Source: JBAXSK01 sp044358815 (GTDB lineage: Bacteria; Cyanobacteriota; Cyanobacteriia; Pseudanabaenales; Pseudanabaenaceae). Taken from it: a stretch of 25,546 nt of DNA. Made by a program: the position numbers and the translations under genes. The stretch covers positions 1 through 25,546 of the forward strand of contig JBIKNH010000040.1 in assembly GCA_044358815.1 (NCBI GenBank), given 5' to 3'. The notes below the pieces were generated by a model. That model had not been told where the DNA came from. It made no database searches and saw only the letters and a program-made list of their open reading frames with translations. Shown one piece after another: positions 1-7,535 of this stretch; position 1 is the first letter of the stretch, and each line of letters begins with the position of its first letter.

Positions 1-361
1 CAGGAGCGAACATCGCCACCAAATCCAAATACTGATGGGATTCAATATGCATTCGATCTGTGCCCACTTGCCCAGTAATTGCCACTAAGGGCGCACAGTC
101 TAAATTAGCATCGGCGACTCCAGTCATGAGATTGGTTGCCCCTGGTCCCAATGTGGATAAACAGACCCCTGGCTTACCTGTTAACCTGCCATAAACATCT
201 GCCATAAATGCCGCCCCCTGTTCGTGACGGGTGGTGACAAATTGAATGGAAGAGTTTTGTAGGGCATGGAGGACCGCCATATTTTCTTCCCCTGGTAAGC
301 CGAAGATATAGGATACACCTTCGTTTTCTAAACATTGAACCAATAATTCTGCGGTATTCAT
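1..361 (-). CDS. Thiamine-diphosphate enzyme of the acetolactate synthase family, probable 2-oxoglutarate decarboxylase (3' part missing)
   Basis: Only the first 120 residues are present; the rest lies beyond the left edge. The start is ATG at 361-359, preceded by AAGG 9 bases upstream. What is visible is the N-terminal pyrimidine-binding domain of ThDP enzymes: FGLPGEEN (20-27), the catalytic Glu47 in RHEQGAAFMADVYGR, and STLGPGATNLMTG (69-81), followed by AITGQ. The segment after it reads RMHIESHQ rather than the DAFQE of anabolic acetohydroxyacid synthases, so this is not a standard IlvB; it is closer to the AlsS-like branch. The gene directly upstream on the same strand encodes succinate-semialdehyde dehydrogenase. 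In Synechococcus PCC 7002 such a pair is the 2-oxoglutarate decarboxylase / SSADH bypass of the TCA cycle. The specific function is inferred from this neighbour; catabolic acetolactate synthase remains possible. Confidence 0.8.
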   Translation of the reverse strand, partial: MNTAELLVQCLENEGVSYIFGLPGEENMAVLHALQNSSIQFVTTRHEQGAAFMADVYGRLTGKPGVCLSTLGPGATNLMTGVADANLDCAPLVAITGQVGTDRMHIESHQYLDLVAMFAP

Positions 362-390
362 AAATTTAGCCTTGATAAATTTAGCCTTGA
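361..390. repeat. 15-bp perfect tandem duplication spanning a ribosome binding site
   Basis: TAAATTTAGCCTTGA occurs twice in a row (361-375 and 376-390). Read on the minus strand, each copy contributes a TCAAGG box, and the nearer copy supplies the ribosome binding site of the ThDP enzyme gene. The first base of the repeat is also part of the start codon. The second copy places an extra Shine-Dalgarno-like box 15 bases further upstream. Confidence 0.85.
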
Positions 391-568
391 TAGTTCTATG
401 ATGCGAATAAGTTGGAAATTTGTTACGAATTTTAGTTGTTGCGAATTTATGGGAGTTACTGAGAATGAGTCGAGATCGTGGTTTCTGTGATGGTATTTCT
501 GGAATAATATTTCTAATTGATGCGCAAGTAAGAAATAGATTAGTTAGAATTGATCTATTGAGTAGTTT

Positions 569-1972
569 TTATTTGATCCAAACCGTTTTGATATTGACAA
601 ATTCCGTTAGTCCGTATTGTCCCAATTCTCGACCATAGCCTGAATCCTTTGTGCCACCAAAGGGAACCCGAGGATCGGATTTGACCATTTCATTGACGAA
701 AATCGCACCCACTTCTAATTCATTGAGACAGCGTTCTATTTCTAGAGAATCCTGACTCCATACCGTTGCGGCTAAACCGAAGCGAGTATCATTAGCTAAG
801 GCGATTGCTGCATCTAGATCCGGCACCGTAAACACAGCGGCAACAGGTCCGAATAGTTCTTCTCCATAGGCAGGGGCATTAATGGGAATATCCGTTAAAA
901 TGGTGGGTGGATAGAAGTTCCCTTGGGGGGATAAATGAATGTAAACATGGGATTTACTATCCATACTTGCCACTGGTTGTCCGCCGATTAAACATTTAGC
1001 TCCAGCTTCAACGGAAAGCACCACTTGATGATGGAGTTCCTGTAAAATCTGCGCTGTGGCTAAGGGTCCTAAGTCAGTATCTGGAGAGTTGGGATCCCCC
1101 ACCCGTAGATTCCGAAAAGCTTCCACTAAGGCAGTGGTAAATGCGGCGGCAACTGGTTCCACAACTATAAATCTTTTCGCAGAAATACAAGTTTGACCAC
1201 TATTAATCATTCGTGATTTGGTAGCAATCTTCACCGCCGAGTCTAGATCTGCGCTAGCCGTTATGATAAAAGGATCACTGCCGCCTAATTCCAAAACAGT
1301 TTTTTTGAGATTTTGTCCGGCAATACTCGCTACACTTCGTCCTGCGGCTTCACTACCAGTCAGGGTCACCCCCCGCACCCGTGAGTCCGCTAAAATACTA
1401 CCAACTTTCGCTCCTTCAACTAATAAATTCTGAACTTCACCGTGAGTAAATCCAGCTTCAATCATTACTGCTTCAATTGCCATCGCACATTGAGGCACAT
1501 TAGAAGCATGTTTAATCAAAGCGACATTCCCTGCCATCAAACAAGGAGCTAAAAAACGGAACACTTGCCAGAATGGGAAATTCCAAGGCATGACCGCGAG
1601 GATAATTCCCAAAGGCTCAAACCTTATGAGTGATTGGCTTGCTTCGGTATCTATGGACACATCAGCCAACCATTGGGCAGCGTTGGCAGCATAAAAGTGA
1701 CAATTAAAGGCGCACTTTTCTATTTCTGCTAAAGCGCTACGGATTGGCTTGCCCATTTCCAGGGTAATCAGTTGTGCTAATTCTAGTTTTCTGGCTTCGA
1801 GAATTGTAGCGGCGCGATGTAAGCCCTCAGATCGTTCAGTCAATGGGGAACAGCGATGGTGACTAAAAGCAGTTTGGGCACGGCTTAAGCACTGCTCAAC
1901 TTCGGCGGTAGTAAAGGGGGTAAAGGTACGTAATACTTCCCCCGTGGCTGGATTGACAGAACGAATTGCCAT
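569..1972 (-). CDS. gabD: Succinate-semialdehyde dehydrogenase, NADP-type
   Basis: Oxidises succinic semialdehyde to succinate with NAD(P)+ in the cytosol. At 467 residues it is a normal length for the short cyanobacterial GabD type. Visible aldehyde dehydrogenase motifs are PWNFP (129-133, Asn131), the general base Glu228 in LELGGSDPF, and the nucleophile Cys262 in GQTCIS; FGPVAAVF and the C-terminal PFGGTKDSGYGREL are also present. Lys154 and Ser157 in LIKHASNVP sit where this family contacts the cofactor phosphate, which suggests NADP preference (inference). AAGGA lies about 10 bases before the ATG. The ThDP decarboxylase gene follows 207 bp downstream on the same strand, so the two steps from 2-oxoglutarate to succinate are side by side. 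I see no clear terminator between them. The family is certain; the cofactor is inferred. Confidence 0.93.
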   Translation of the reverse strand: MAIRSVNPATGEVLRTFTPFTTAEVEQCLSRAQTAFSHHRCSPLTERSEGLHRAATILEARKLELAQLITLEMGKPIRSALAEIEKCAFNCHFYAANAAQWLADVSIDTEASQSLIRFEPLGIILAVMPWNFPFWQVFRFLAPCLMAGNVALIKHASNVPQCAMAIEAVMIEAGFTHGEVQNLLVEGAKVGSILADSRVRGVTLTGSEAAGRSVASIAGQNLKKTVLELGGSDPFIITASADLDSAVKIATKSRMINSGQTCISAKRFIVVEPVAAAFTTALVEAFRNLRVGDPNSPDTDLGPLATAQILQELHHQVVLSVEAGAKCLIGGQPVASMDSKSHVYIHLSPQGNFYPPTILTDIPINAPAYGEELFGPVAAVFTVPDLDAAIALANDTRFGLAATVWSQDSLEIERCLNELEVGAIFVNEMVKSDPRVPFGGTKDSGYGRELGQYGLTEFVNIKTVWIK

Positions 1973-2026
1973 GACTAATTTTCCTTAATTGGAAGGTAAT
2001 TGGGATACGATAAATTTGTCTGATGT

Positions 2027-2032
2027 TTTATA
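2027..2032 (-). promoter_or_regulatory. Possible -10 box (TATAAA) for the SSADH gene
   Basis: TATAAA on the minus strand lies 55 bp before the SSADH start. An inverted repeat GTTC-GTA-GAAC (2037-2047) sits just upstream of it, where an activator or repressor could bind. No good -35 box is visible at 16-18 bp spacing. Confidence 0.3.
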
Positions 2033-2407
2033 TGACGTTCGTAGAACATTCACACTGCAACCTCAGTAACCGTCATTATCGTCAAAGTTACCGCCGTTAG
2101 TTACAGCTAAAATCATCAATGGAGTTACTTCAAAACCAAAGTACCCAGAATTAATTACAGAACTACCGAGTCACCTAGTTAGCTAAGGGGAAAATGCCAA
2201 TTACCATGCCAGTTACCATGCTAATTACCGTAAGTTAATGGTGGGTAGATTTAGCCTCGGCAGCCATATTGTAGCTGTTGACTCCCACCTTCTATTAGAG
2301 CTTAAAAGTCTCCATTAAAATATTAAATATGGTGACAAAACAGTAATAAAATACATAAATTCCATGCCTCATACTATCACCAGTACTACGAAGGTGTAAG
2401 TTGTAGG

Positions 2408-2435
2408 AATGTAAGTCGCCCAATGTAAGTTGCCC
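2408..2435. repeat. 14-bp tandem repeat AATGTAAGTYGCCC x2
   Basis: Two adjacent copies, 2408-2421 and 2422-2435, differ at one base (C/T). Degenerate copies flank them (GTGTAAGTTG before, GTGTAGGTAA after). They lie downstream of the devA-like gene. This looks like replication-slippage-type intergenic expansion rather than a known element. Confidence 0.75.
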
Positions 2436-2471
2436 AGGTGTAGGTAATTGTGCTGAAACTAATATTCCAGA

Positions 2472-3260
2472 CTAGAGCATAAAAATTTGTCCAGCGCCAT
2501 TTTGTCCCATAGCATTATTTAAACCACTTGTTACAGTATCTGATTCCAAATTGCCATCCACCAAGTTGATGATTCGATCTGCTACATCAAGAATTCGGTT
2601 ATCGTGGGTAACCATCAGAATTGTAATGCCATCTTCCCGTGCTAACTTTTGCATCAATGTCACCACATCCCGTCCCGATTTTTTATCTAGTGCGGCGGTG
2701 GGTTCGTCAGCTAGAATCAGTTTTGGTTTGTTGACTAGGGCGCGGGCAATGGCAACCCGTTGTTTTTGCCCCCCAGACAGAGCATGGGGTTTGTAGTCAA
2801 TCCGTTCACCTAAACCTAGGGCTGTTAGGACTTCGGCAGCGGCTTTGGTAGCGTCGGCGCGTTTGGGATATAAGTCCGTTGACATCATGACATTTTGACG
2901 GGCAGTAAGAGAATAGAACAAGTTATGAGCTTGGAAAATGAAACCAATCCCCTTACGCAGAGCCACTAATTCATGTTGTTTCATGCCAGTGACTTCCTTC
3001 CCTAACACCTGTAATTTACCGTCTTTGACACTACGCAAAGCACCAATCAGAGTTAGTAGAGTAGTTTTCCCCGACCCAGAAGGACCGGTGAGAATCACAA
3101 TCTGCCCCGCAGGAACATCTAGGTTAATGTCAAATAATACCTGTTTGCGTAATTCCCCTTCACCATAGAAAAAATTAAGATTGCGAATGTGAATAGCTGA
3201 TGTGCTTGCATCATGATTAGTAGCAGTTTCTGGGGTGGTGGATGGAATTATGGTCGGCAT
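2472..3260 (-). CDS. devA: DevA-family ABC exporter ATP-binding protein (orphan)
   Basis: Cytosolic ATPase of a DevBCA-type exporter, which in heterocyst formers moves envelope glycolipids with DevC (permease) and DevB (membrane fusion). I chose the ATG at 3260 (262 residues) because GAGG lies 5 bases before it; an ATG at 3275 would add MYEVP but has no ribosome site. Numbered from the longer start, the motifs are Walker A GPSGSGKT (64-71), Q-loop FIFQAHNL, signature LSGGQKQR (166-173), Walker B LILADEP (186-192) and H-loop His224. The opening FYGEGELRKQVLFDINL and the TLIGALRSV segment are characteristic of DevA rather than LolD/MacB. Neither devB nor devC adjoins it, so partners must be encoded elsewhere. 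Its substrate cannot be read from the sequence. Confidence 0.88.
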   Translation of the reverse strand: MPTIIPSTTPETATNHDASTSAIHIRNLNFFYGEGELRKQVLFDINLDVPAGQIVILTGPSGSGKTTLLTLIGALRSVKDGKLQVLGKEVTGMKQHELVALRKGIGFIFQAHNLFYSLTARQNVMMSTDLYPKRADATKAAAEVLTALGLGERIDYKPHALSGGQKQRVAIARALVNKPKLILADEPTAALDKKSGRDVVTLMQKLAREDGITILMVTHDNRILDVADRIINLVDGNLESDTVTSGLNNAMGQNGAGQIFML

Positions 3261-3319
3261 AGGTACCTCATACATCAGCGGTAGGTAGTCTAGGGATAAG
3301 AGGACAAGAATGTTTAGCT

Positions 3320-3328
3320 ATTCTATCA
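3320..3328 (-). promoter_or_regulatory. Possible extended -10 promoter (TGATAGAAT) for the devA-like gene
   Basis: On the minus strand TGATAGAAT matches an extended -10 (TGn plus TAGAAT) 60 bp before the chosen start. No convincing -35 box accompanies it, which is normal for extended -10 promoters. Confidence 0.35.
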
Positions 3329-3482
3329 AATGGGGGCAGCAAGTCGTGAAGCTTAAATTCGTGTTTAGTTGATTTTTAAGGAGTCTTTAACAGTTTTTGA
3401 ATAGGTTCTGAATAGATTTAAGACTGGGTTGACCCTAGGTGTTTTTTGGATACTTCGGAGTTAAGTTCCGTTATTAAAATAT

Positions 3483-4772
3483 TTATGATGGTGAGGAGTT
3501 AAGAGCTAACAACTGACCAATCAAATAGAGCGAACCACAAACGACTACTGGTGCAGCGGTTGATATAGGATGATGCAAAGCAGCGGTTAAACCATCGGTG
3601 AGATTCTGATAAGACGTTCCAGGGTGATTTAGAATTGACTCACTCAAAGCAACTAATTCCGTCGGTGGCGTTGTTGCATGATCCGGCACTGGCACAGCAA
3701 ACAAATAATCCTGTGGTTCTAGTAAAGCCGTCGTAATACCAGTTTGGTCTTTAGTATTCAAGATGCCCACCACCCAGCGCACAGGCTGATTTGGAAAGGT
3801 TTGGCTGATATATTCTCTTAATAACTTCGCTCCAGCGACATTATGCGCTCCATCTATCAGTAAAGGATGAGATTGACTTTGTTGATCACGATAGGTAATC
3901 CATTGCAAACGTCCCGCCCAGGTGGTTTGTCGCAAACCTTCTCTTACCGCACTGTCAGGAATTAACCAATCCTGAATACGCAGTTGTTCTATGACCTCTA
4001 AAGCGATGGCAGCATTATGGCGCTGATGATTCCCCAATAGAGAAATAGAGAAGGGTTTACCATGCCATAGAATCTGTTGTGGTTCTTCGGGATCTGCTGG
4101 TGGCACTTGCACCCATGTTAGCGGTGCGCCAAGGGCTTGGGCAGTGGCGGCAACGACTTCAGCGGCATCTTCTGGTAATGTACCCGCCACAATTGGACAG
4201 TTCGCTTTGATAATTCCTGCTTTTTCCCCAGCAATTTGGGCAAGGGAATCTCCTAATCTTTGCCAGTGATCCCGACTAATGGAAGTAATTACGGTGACTG
4301 CTGGTTCGGGACAAACGTTAGTGGCATCAAGTCTGCCTCCTAAACCAGTTTCGATCACAGCTATGTCGATATCTTGTCGCGCAAAATACCACCAAGCGGC
4401 GGCGGTACTGACTTCAAATTGGGTGGGAGTTTCTTGATCTGGTGCAATATCTGGTGCGATTACTGCCTCAACTGCGGTTAGGGCATCTAACAAGTCCGAT
4501 TCAGAAATCCATGTCCCATTAATAGTAATTCGTTCCCGCCAGTCAGTTAAATGGGGTGAAATATAGCGTCCTACCCGATAGCCTGCGGCTTGTAAAATAC
4601 TGGAAACATAAGCACATACGGAACCTTTACCATTAGTTCCAGCAATATGAATCACTGGCATTTGTAACTGAGGTTGATCGAGGGCGGTTAATAATTTCTG
4701 AATGCGTTCTAAACCCAGATGAATCCCGAATCTAGCATAGGTCTCAAGGCGTGAACTGGCGGAAAGCGTCAT
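3483..4772 (-). CDS. folC: Bifunctional folylpolyglutamate synthase / dihydrofolate synthase
   Basis: Adds L-glutamate to dihydropteroate and then to reduced folates, using ATP, in the cytosol; it is a Mur-ligase-family enzyme. The 429-residue length is normal. Visible motifs are the P-loop GTNGKGS (45-51) in the FolC context HIAGTNGKGSV, the metal/ATP site ETGLGGRLDATN (141-152), the SRDHWQRLG segment, Lys184 in GEKAGIIK (the lysine usually carbamylated in Mur ligases), GNHQRHNAAIA in the linker, and DGAHN (307-311) opening the C-terminal Rossmann domain. It stands alone, 207 bp upstream of the devA-like gene on the same strand, with no other folate gene in view. The ATG is the first in frame and no strong ribosome site precedes it. 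Confidence 0.95.
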   Translation of the reverse strand: MTLSASSRLETYARFGIHLGLERIQKLLTALDQPQLQMPVIHIAGTNGKGSVCAYVSSILQAAGYRVGRYISPHLTDWRERITINGTWISESDLLDALTAVEAVIAPDIAPDQETPTQFEVSTAAAWWYFARQDIDIAVIETGLGGRLDATNVCPEPAVTVITSISRDHWQRLGDSLAQIAGEKAGIIKANCPIVAGTLPEDAAEVVAATAQALGAPLTWVQVPPADPEEPQQILWHGKPFSISLLGNHQRHNAAIALEVIEQLRIQDWLIPDSAVREGLRQTTWAGRLQWITYRDQQSQSHPLLIDGAHNVAGAKLLREYISQTFPNQPVRWVVGILNTKDQTGITTALLEPQDYLFAVPVPDHATTPPTELVALSESILNHPGTSYQNLTDGLTAALHHPISTAAPVVVCGSLYLIGQLLALNSSPS

Positions 4773-5140
4773 AATTTAGTTATGGATTTTGTTTGGGTTT
4801 GGTTTAAGTTTAAATGGTGTGGGTAAAGTTATTAGTTTTTTGCGACTTGTTAAATATTTCTGTTAAACATTCTTATTCTCAAATAGTCTTGATTCTAAAA
4901 TAATTACATTATGTAGATCCAATCAATGGAAATTCAGCCAAAAAGGGAATTTCAAATCCTAATCTAATCACTCTGTATATGAAAAGCCTAACAATTTTAT
5001 TACACAAAATTAGCTGCCACTCCATTCCAGCAAAAAAGAACCCACCCATACAAACTGTATAAGCAGGTTCCTAAAAGTATTCTAATTTTCAGAGAATCAG
5101 CAATAGCTCAAATCTCAAGATCTACATCTCAATCTCAGAC
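4773..5140. other. 368-bp intergenic region between ndhD1 and folC
   Basis: AT-rich, with no open frame of note. It contains the probable ndhD1 terminator (5032-5070) and a small inverted repeat GAAATTC/GAATTTC (4929-4953). I see no clear folC promoter. Confidence 0.55.
5032..5070 (-). terminator. Probable intrinsic terminator of ndhD1
   Basis: On the minus strand, GAACC (5070-5066) pairs with GGTTC (5042-5038) around an inner ATACA-GTT-TGTAT hairpin, and the 3' side runs straight into six T residues (5037-5032). It lies 70 bp after the ndhD1 stop. The stem is broken by a 5x5 internal loop, so strength is uncertain. Confidence 0.5.
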
Positions 5141-6805
5141 CTACAACTCAGGGGCAAAAACCGCCGCTATATTACTAACATTCTGGTTCGCTTTTGCCTT
5201 AGCCACCAAGGGCGAAGCTAAACGAGATTCCCGAACTTGACTATTCAGAGCAACGGTCTTGGCATCATAAAGCTGCATTGCTACCTTAGGATACAAACCA
5301 ATCGCGATGATAGGGATCAGGAAACAAACCGCGATAAATACTTCTCTTGGTTTGGCATCACTGTAAACCGCATTACTAGGCAATACGCAGCTAGTACCAA
5401 AACAAACCGCTTCATCATTGTCAGGGTTACCTTGACCACTGCCATCCAGTTCACACATCGGATTCATTTCCTTAGCGTAGAACACTTGACGCAACATCGA
5501 GAGCAAGTAAATTGGGGTTAGAATCACACCCACTGCGGACAGAAACACCGTTACCGTGCGGAAAGTATTACTGTAAACATCACTGCTAGTTACCCCTAGG
5601 AATACGGATAACTCACTGGCAAAACCACTCATGCCAGGTAGCGCCAAAGAAGCCATCGCCCCAGCCGTAAATAGTGCAAAGACCTTAGGCATGACCTGAG
5701 CTACACCACCCATTTCAGTCATGCTCAGGGTGTGGGTGCGATCATAGGTGACCCCCGCCAAGAAGAACAAGACTGCGGCGATCAAACCGTGGGAAATCAT
5801 CTGCAACATGGCACCATTGATGCCCAAGTCAGTGAAGGATGCTAAACCCAACAGCACAAATCCCATGTGGGAAACCGATGAATAGGCTAAACGCCGCTTC
5901 ATATTGGTTTGGGCAAATGAGCTAAATGCGCCATAGACAATATTCACGACCCCGAGAATCGCTAAAATCGGCGCAAAGTAAATGTGAGCATCGGCAAGTA
6001 AACCCATGTTGATCCGCAACAAGCCGTAACCGCCCATTTTCAGCAACACACCCGCCAAAATCATCGATACCGGAGCCGAAGCCTCACCGTGGGCATCAGG
6101 TAGCCAAGTATGCATCGGGAAAATTGCCAGCTTGACACCAAAGGCAATCAACAAACCCGCATACAAAGCTAACTCTAACCCCAGCGGGTAGTCCTTTAAC
6201 CCTAGCTGCACCACATCAAACGTCATGGTGTCGCCATACAAAGCCATACCCAAAGCTGCTACGAGGATAAAAATCGAAGCCGCCGCAGTGTACAAAAGAA
6301 ACTTAGTCGCCGCATAACGACGCTTTTTACCGCCCCAAATCGAAACCAGCAAGTAGACGGGAATTAGCTCTAGTTCCCACATAATAAAGAGCAACAGCAG
6401 ATCTTGAGCCACGAAAACGCCAATCTGAGCTGCATACAGCACCAACATCAGGAAATAGAACAGACGCGGTTTCTGGTCTACCTGCCACGCCGAGAAAATC
6501 GCCAGCGTGGTCACTAAACCTGCCAGCAATACGAAGGGAAGTGAGAGACCATCGACAGAAACTGCCCAGTTCAGACCTAACTGAGGCACCCAAGCATAGC
6601 TTTCCGCAAGCTGAAATGAGGTACTGCTTGCATCATAATGCTTCCAAAAGGCGTAGCACATCAGGAGAAAATCCGCGATACCTACACCAAGGGCGTACCA
6701 CCGTACAGTTTTGCCATTTTTGTCAGGCAATACGGGGATCGCTAAGGAAGCTACCAGAGGCAGCAGTATCATCGCGGTAAGCCAAGGGAAATGATCTGTC
6801 ATCAT
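5141..6805 (-). CDS. ndhD1: NAD(P)H-quinone oxidoreductase chain 4-1 (NdhD1)
   Basis: Antiporter-like, proton-pumping membrane subunit of the thylakoid NDH-1L complex, which feeds ferredoxin electrons into plastoquinone for respiration and cyclic flow. The 554-residue protein is hydrophobic throughout. Conserved NuoM/NdhD residues are visible: Glu144 in MWELELIPVY, Lys225 in FGVKLAIFPMHTWLPDAHGEA (with His232 and Glu241), Lys256 in VLLKMGGYG, and the NMKRRLAYSSVSHMG segment. A hydrophilic stretch with three cysteines (451, 468, 473: EAVCFGTSCVLPS) precedes DAKPREVF near the end. From memory it is shared by NdhD1 of several cyanobacteria and argues for NDH-1L rather than the CO2-uptake forms. 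ndhF is not adjacent. The start could be Met1 or Met2. Confidence 0.95.
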   Translation of the reverse strand: MMTDHFPWLTAMILLPLVASLAIPVLPDKNGKTVRWYALGVGIADFLLMCYAFWKHYDASSTSFQLAESYAWVPQLGLNWAVSVDGLSLPFVLLAGLVTTLAIFSAWQVDQKPRLFYFLMLVLYAAQIGVFVAQDLLLLFIMWELELIPVYLLVSIWGGKKRRYAATKFLLYTAAASIFILVAALGMALYGDTMTFDVVQLGLKDYPLGLELALYAGLLIAFGVKLAIFPMHTWLPDAHGEASAPVSMILAGVLLKMGGYGLLRINMGLLADAHIYFAPILAILGVVNIVYGAFSSFAQTNMKRRLAYSSVSHMGFVLLGLASFTDLGINGAMLQMISHGLIAAVLFFLAGVTYDRTHTLSMTEMGGVAQVMPKVFALFTAGAMASLALPGMSGFASELSVFLGVTSSDVYSNTFRTVTVFLSAVGVILTPIYLLSMLRQVFYAKEMNPMCELDGSGQGNPDNDEAVCFGTSCVLPSNAVYSDAKPREVFIAVCFLIPIIAIGLYPKVAMQLYDAKTVALNSQVRESRLASPLVAKAKANQNVSNIAAVFAPEL

Positions 6806-7238
6806 TGCAATAAGAAAAAATACCTACCAGTGGTAATCATTGTACTAAACAATGTTAAAAACTTGTTACAAATTTTGCATAAATCTTTAGTTATGGTGTA
6901 GCAAAGTCGATACCAATCAATCTATGATTTACTGAATCTAATTTTCATGTAAAAAATTTTAAATAATCTTTTTTGTATTTAAACAACTTAAATCACCTTA
7001 AAAAATAGTGCAATATCAAACTTAAATTATTTTAAAATCACTTATATTTTTTTATGACTAAATTATTTTTAGTTTAAATTGGTTTGATTTCTTATTAAAG
7101 AAAATGCTGTTTGAGTTCCTAGTCCTTGAATAAATCAATAGTTAGCATAGGTTTGGTACAGGGTAGTTAATTTAGCTTTACATCAAACTTGACAGGTTTA
7201 CGCCAAAGCGATAAGCAAAAATGCTCCACCTCCAAAAA

Positions 7239-7326
7239 CATAAAAAAATAAAGCATCCCCAACAGGTCAGAGCAGGTTTGATGGCACAGAAGCCACTGCG
7301 AGACACGGGCATACTTTATTTTTGTG
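7239..7326 (-). other. Rod-like structured element, possible small RNA or terminator
   Basis: Long imperfect inverted repeat. Arms 7244-7260 and 7307-7323 pair over 17 positions with one mismatch and one base pair that is G-U on the minus strand but C-A on the plus strand. Three further helices continue inward: 7266-7268/7302-7304, 7272-7275/7296-7299 and 7282-7285/7292-7295, closing on the loop ACAGAA. The minus strand folds better and ends in a T-rich run. It lies about 210 bp after the Pro/Lys-rich gene. I do not recognise an RNA family; SRP RNA, 6S RNA and common riboswitch signatures do not match. A distal terminator or a small MITE-like element are alternatives. Confidence 0.5.
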
Positions 7327-7353
7327 ATTAGTTTGCGATTATATTTTCGGAAC

Positions 7354-7370
7354 TAGTCAACGACTGACTA
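7354..7370. repeat. TAGTCA-N5-TGACTA palindrome
   Basis: Perfect 6-bp arms separated by 5 bp, operator-like in shape. No known cyanobacterial regulator consensus is matched and no start codon is near it. Meaning unknown. Confidence 0.4.
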
Positions 7371-7535
7371 ATCGAAAACTGATTAACAATTTTTGGCTTG
7401 ATTTTTTTAGCTTGATTTGCTGCTGTCACCGCTCATAGTACAGCCCTGAGACTCCCCCCACAATAATATTCTCCTCAAGATGCCCCCAGACTGCTCCTTG
7501 AAAAACACAGTCTTAAGAGATTTAGTTGGAGAAGT

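Larger units (their letters stand above)
1973..2471. other. 499-bp intergenic region with short repeats
   Basis: No coding potential is visible. The region lies between the end of the devA-like gene and the start of the SSADH gene, both on the minus strand. It holds a direct repeat of AGTTACCATGC/ATTACCATGC type (about 2198-2228) and a 14-bp tandem repeat (2408-2435). It also holds a long weak hairpin with GGTGGG and CCCACC arms (about 2240-2290) enclosing CAGC/GCTG. None has a T-tract typical of an intrinsic terminator. Confidence 0.6.
6806..7535. other. 730-bp AT-rich intergenic region
   Basis: This is the largest gene-free stretch. The part 6930-7130 is extremely AT-rich and probably contains the ndhD1 upstream region, although no convincing -35/-10 pair is visible. 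It also holds the structured element at 7239-7326, a TAGTCA-ACGAC-TGACTA palindrome (7354-7370), a repeated GCTTGATTT (about 7391-7417), and an AGACTG/CAGTCT hairpin (7488-7513) without a T-tract. No reading frame of convincing length is present on either strand. Confidence 0.6.

Noticed and set aside
420..638. Plus-strand open frame of 72 codons between the decarboxylase and SSADH genes
   Set aside because: TTG start, no ribosome site, overlaps the 3' end of SSADH on the other strand, composition unlike a protein.
7167..7241. 24-codon minus-strand frame right after the structured element, with a GGAGGTGG box nearby
   Set aside because: The strong Shine-Dalgarno-like box lies inside the frame, not before its ATG, and the starts after it (TTG) give only six codons.
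7239..7326. Cobalamin riboswitch (because of GCCACTGCGAGACACGGG)
   Set aside because: Only a fragment resembles the B12 box region; the conserved core and the CAGGAGACC segment are missing and no cobalamin gene follows.
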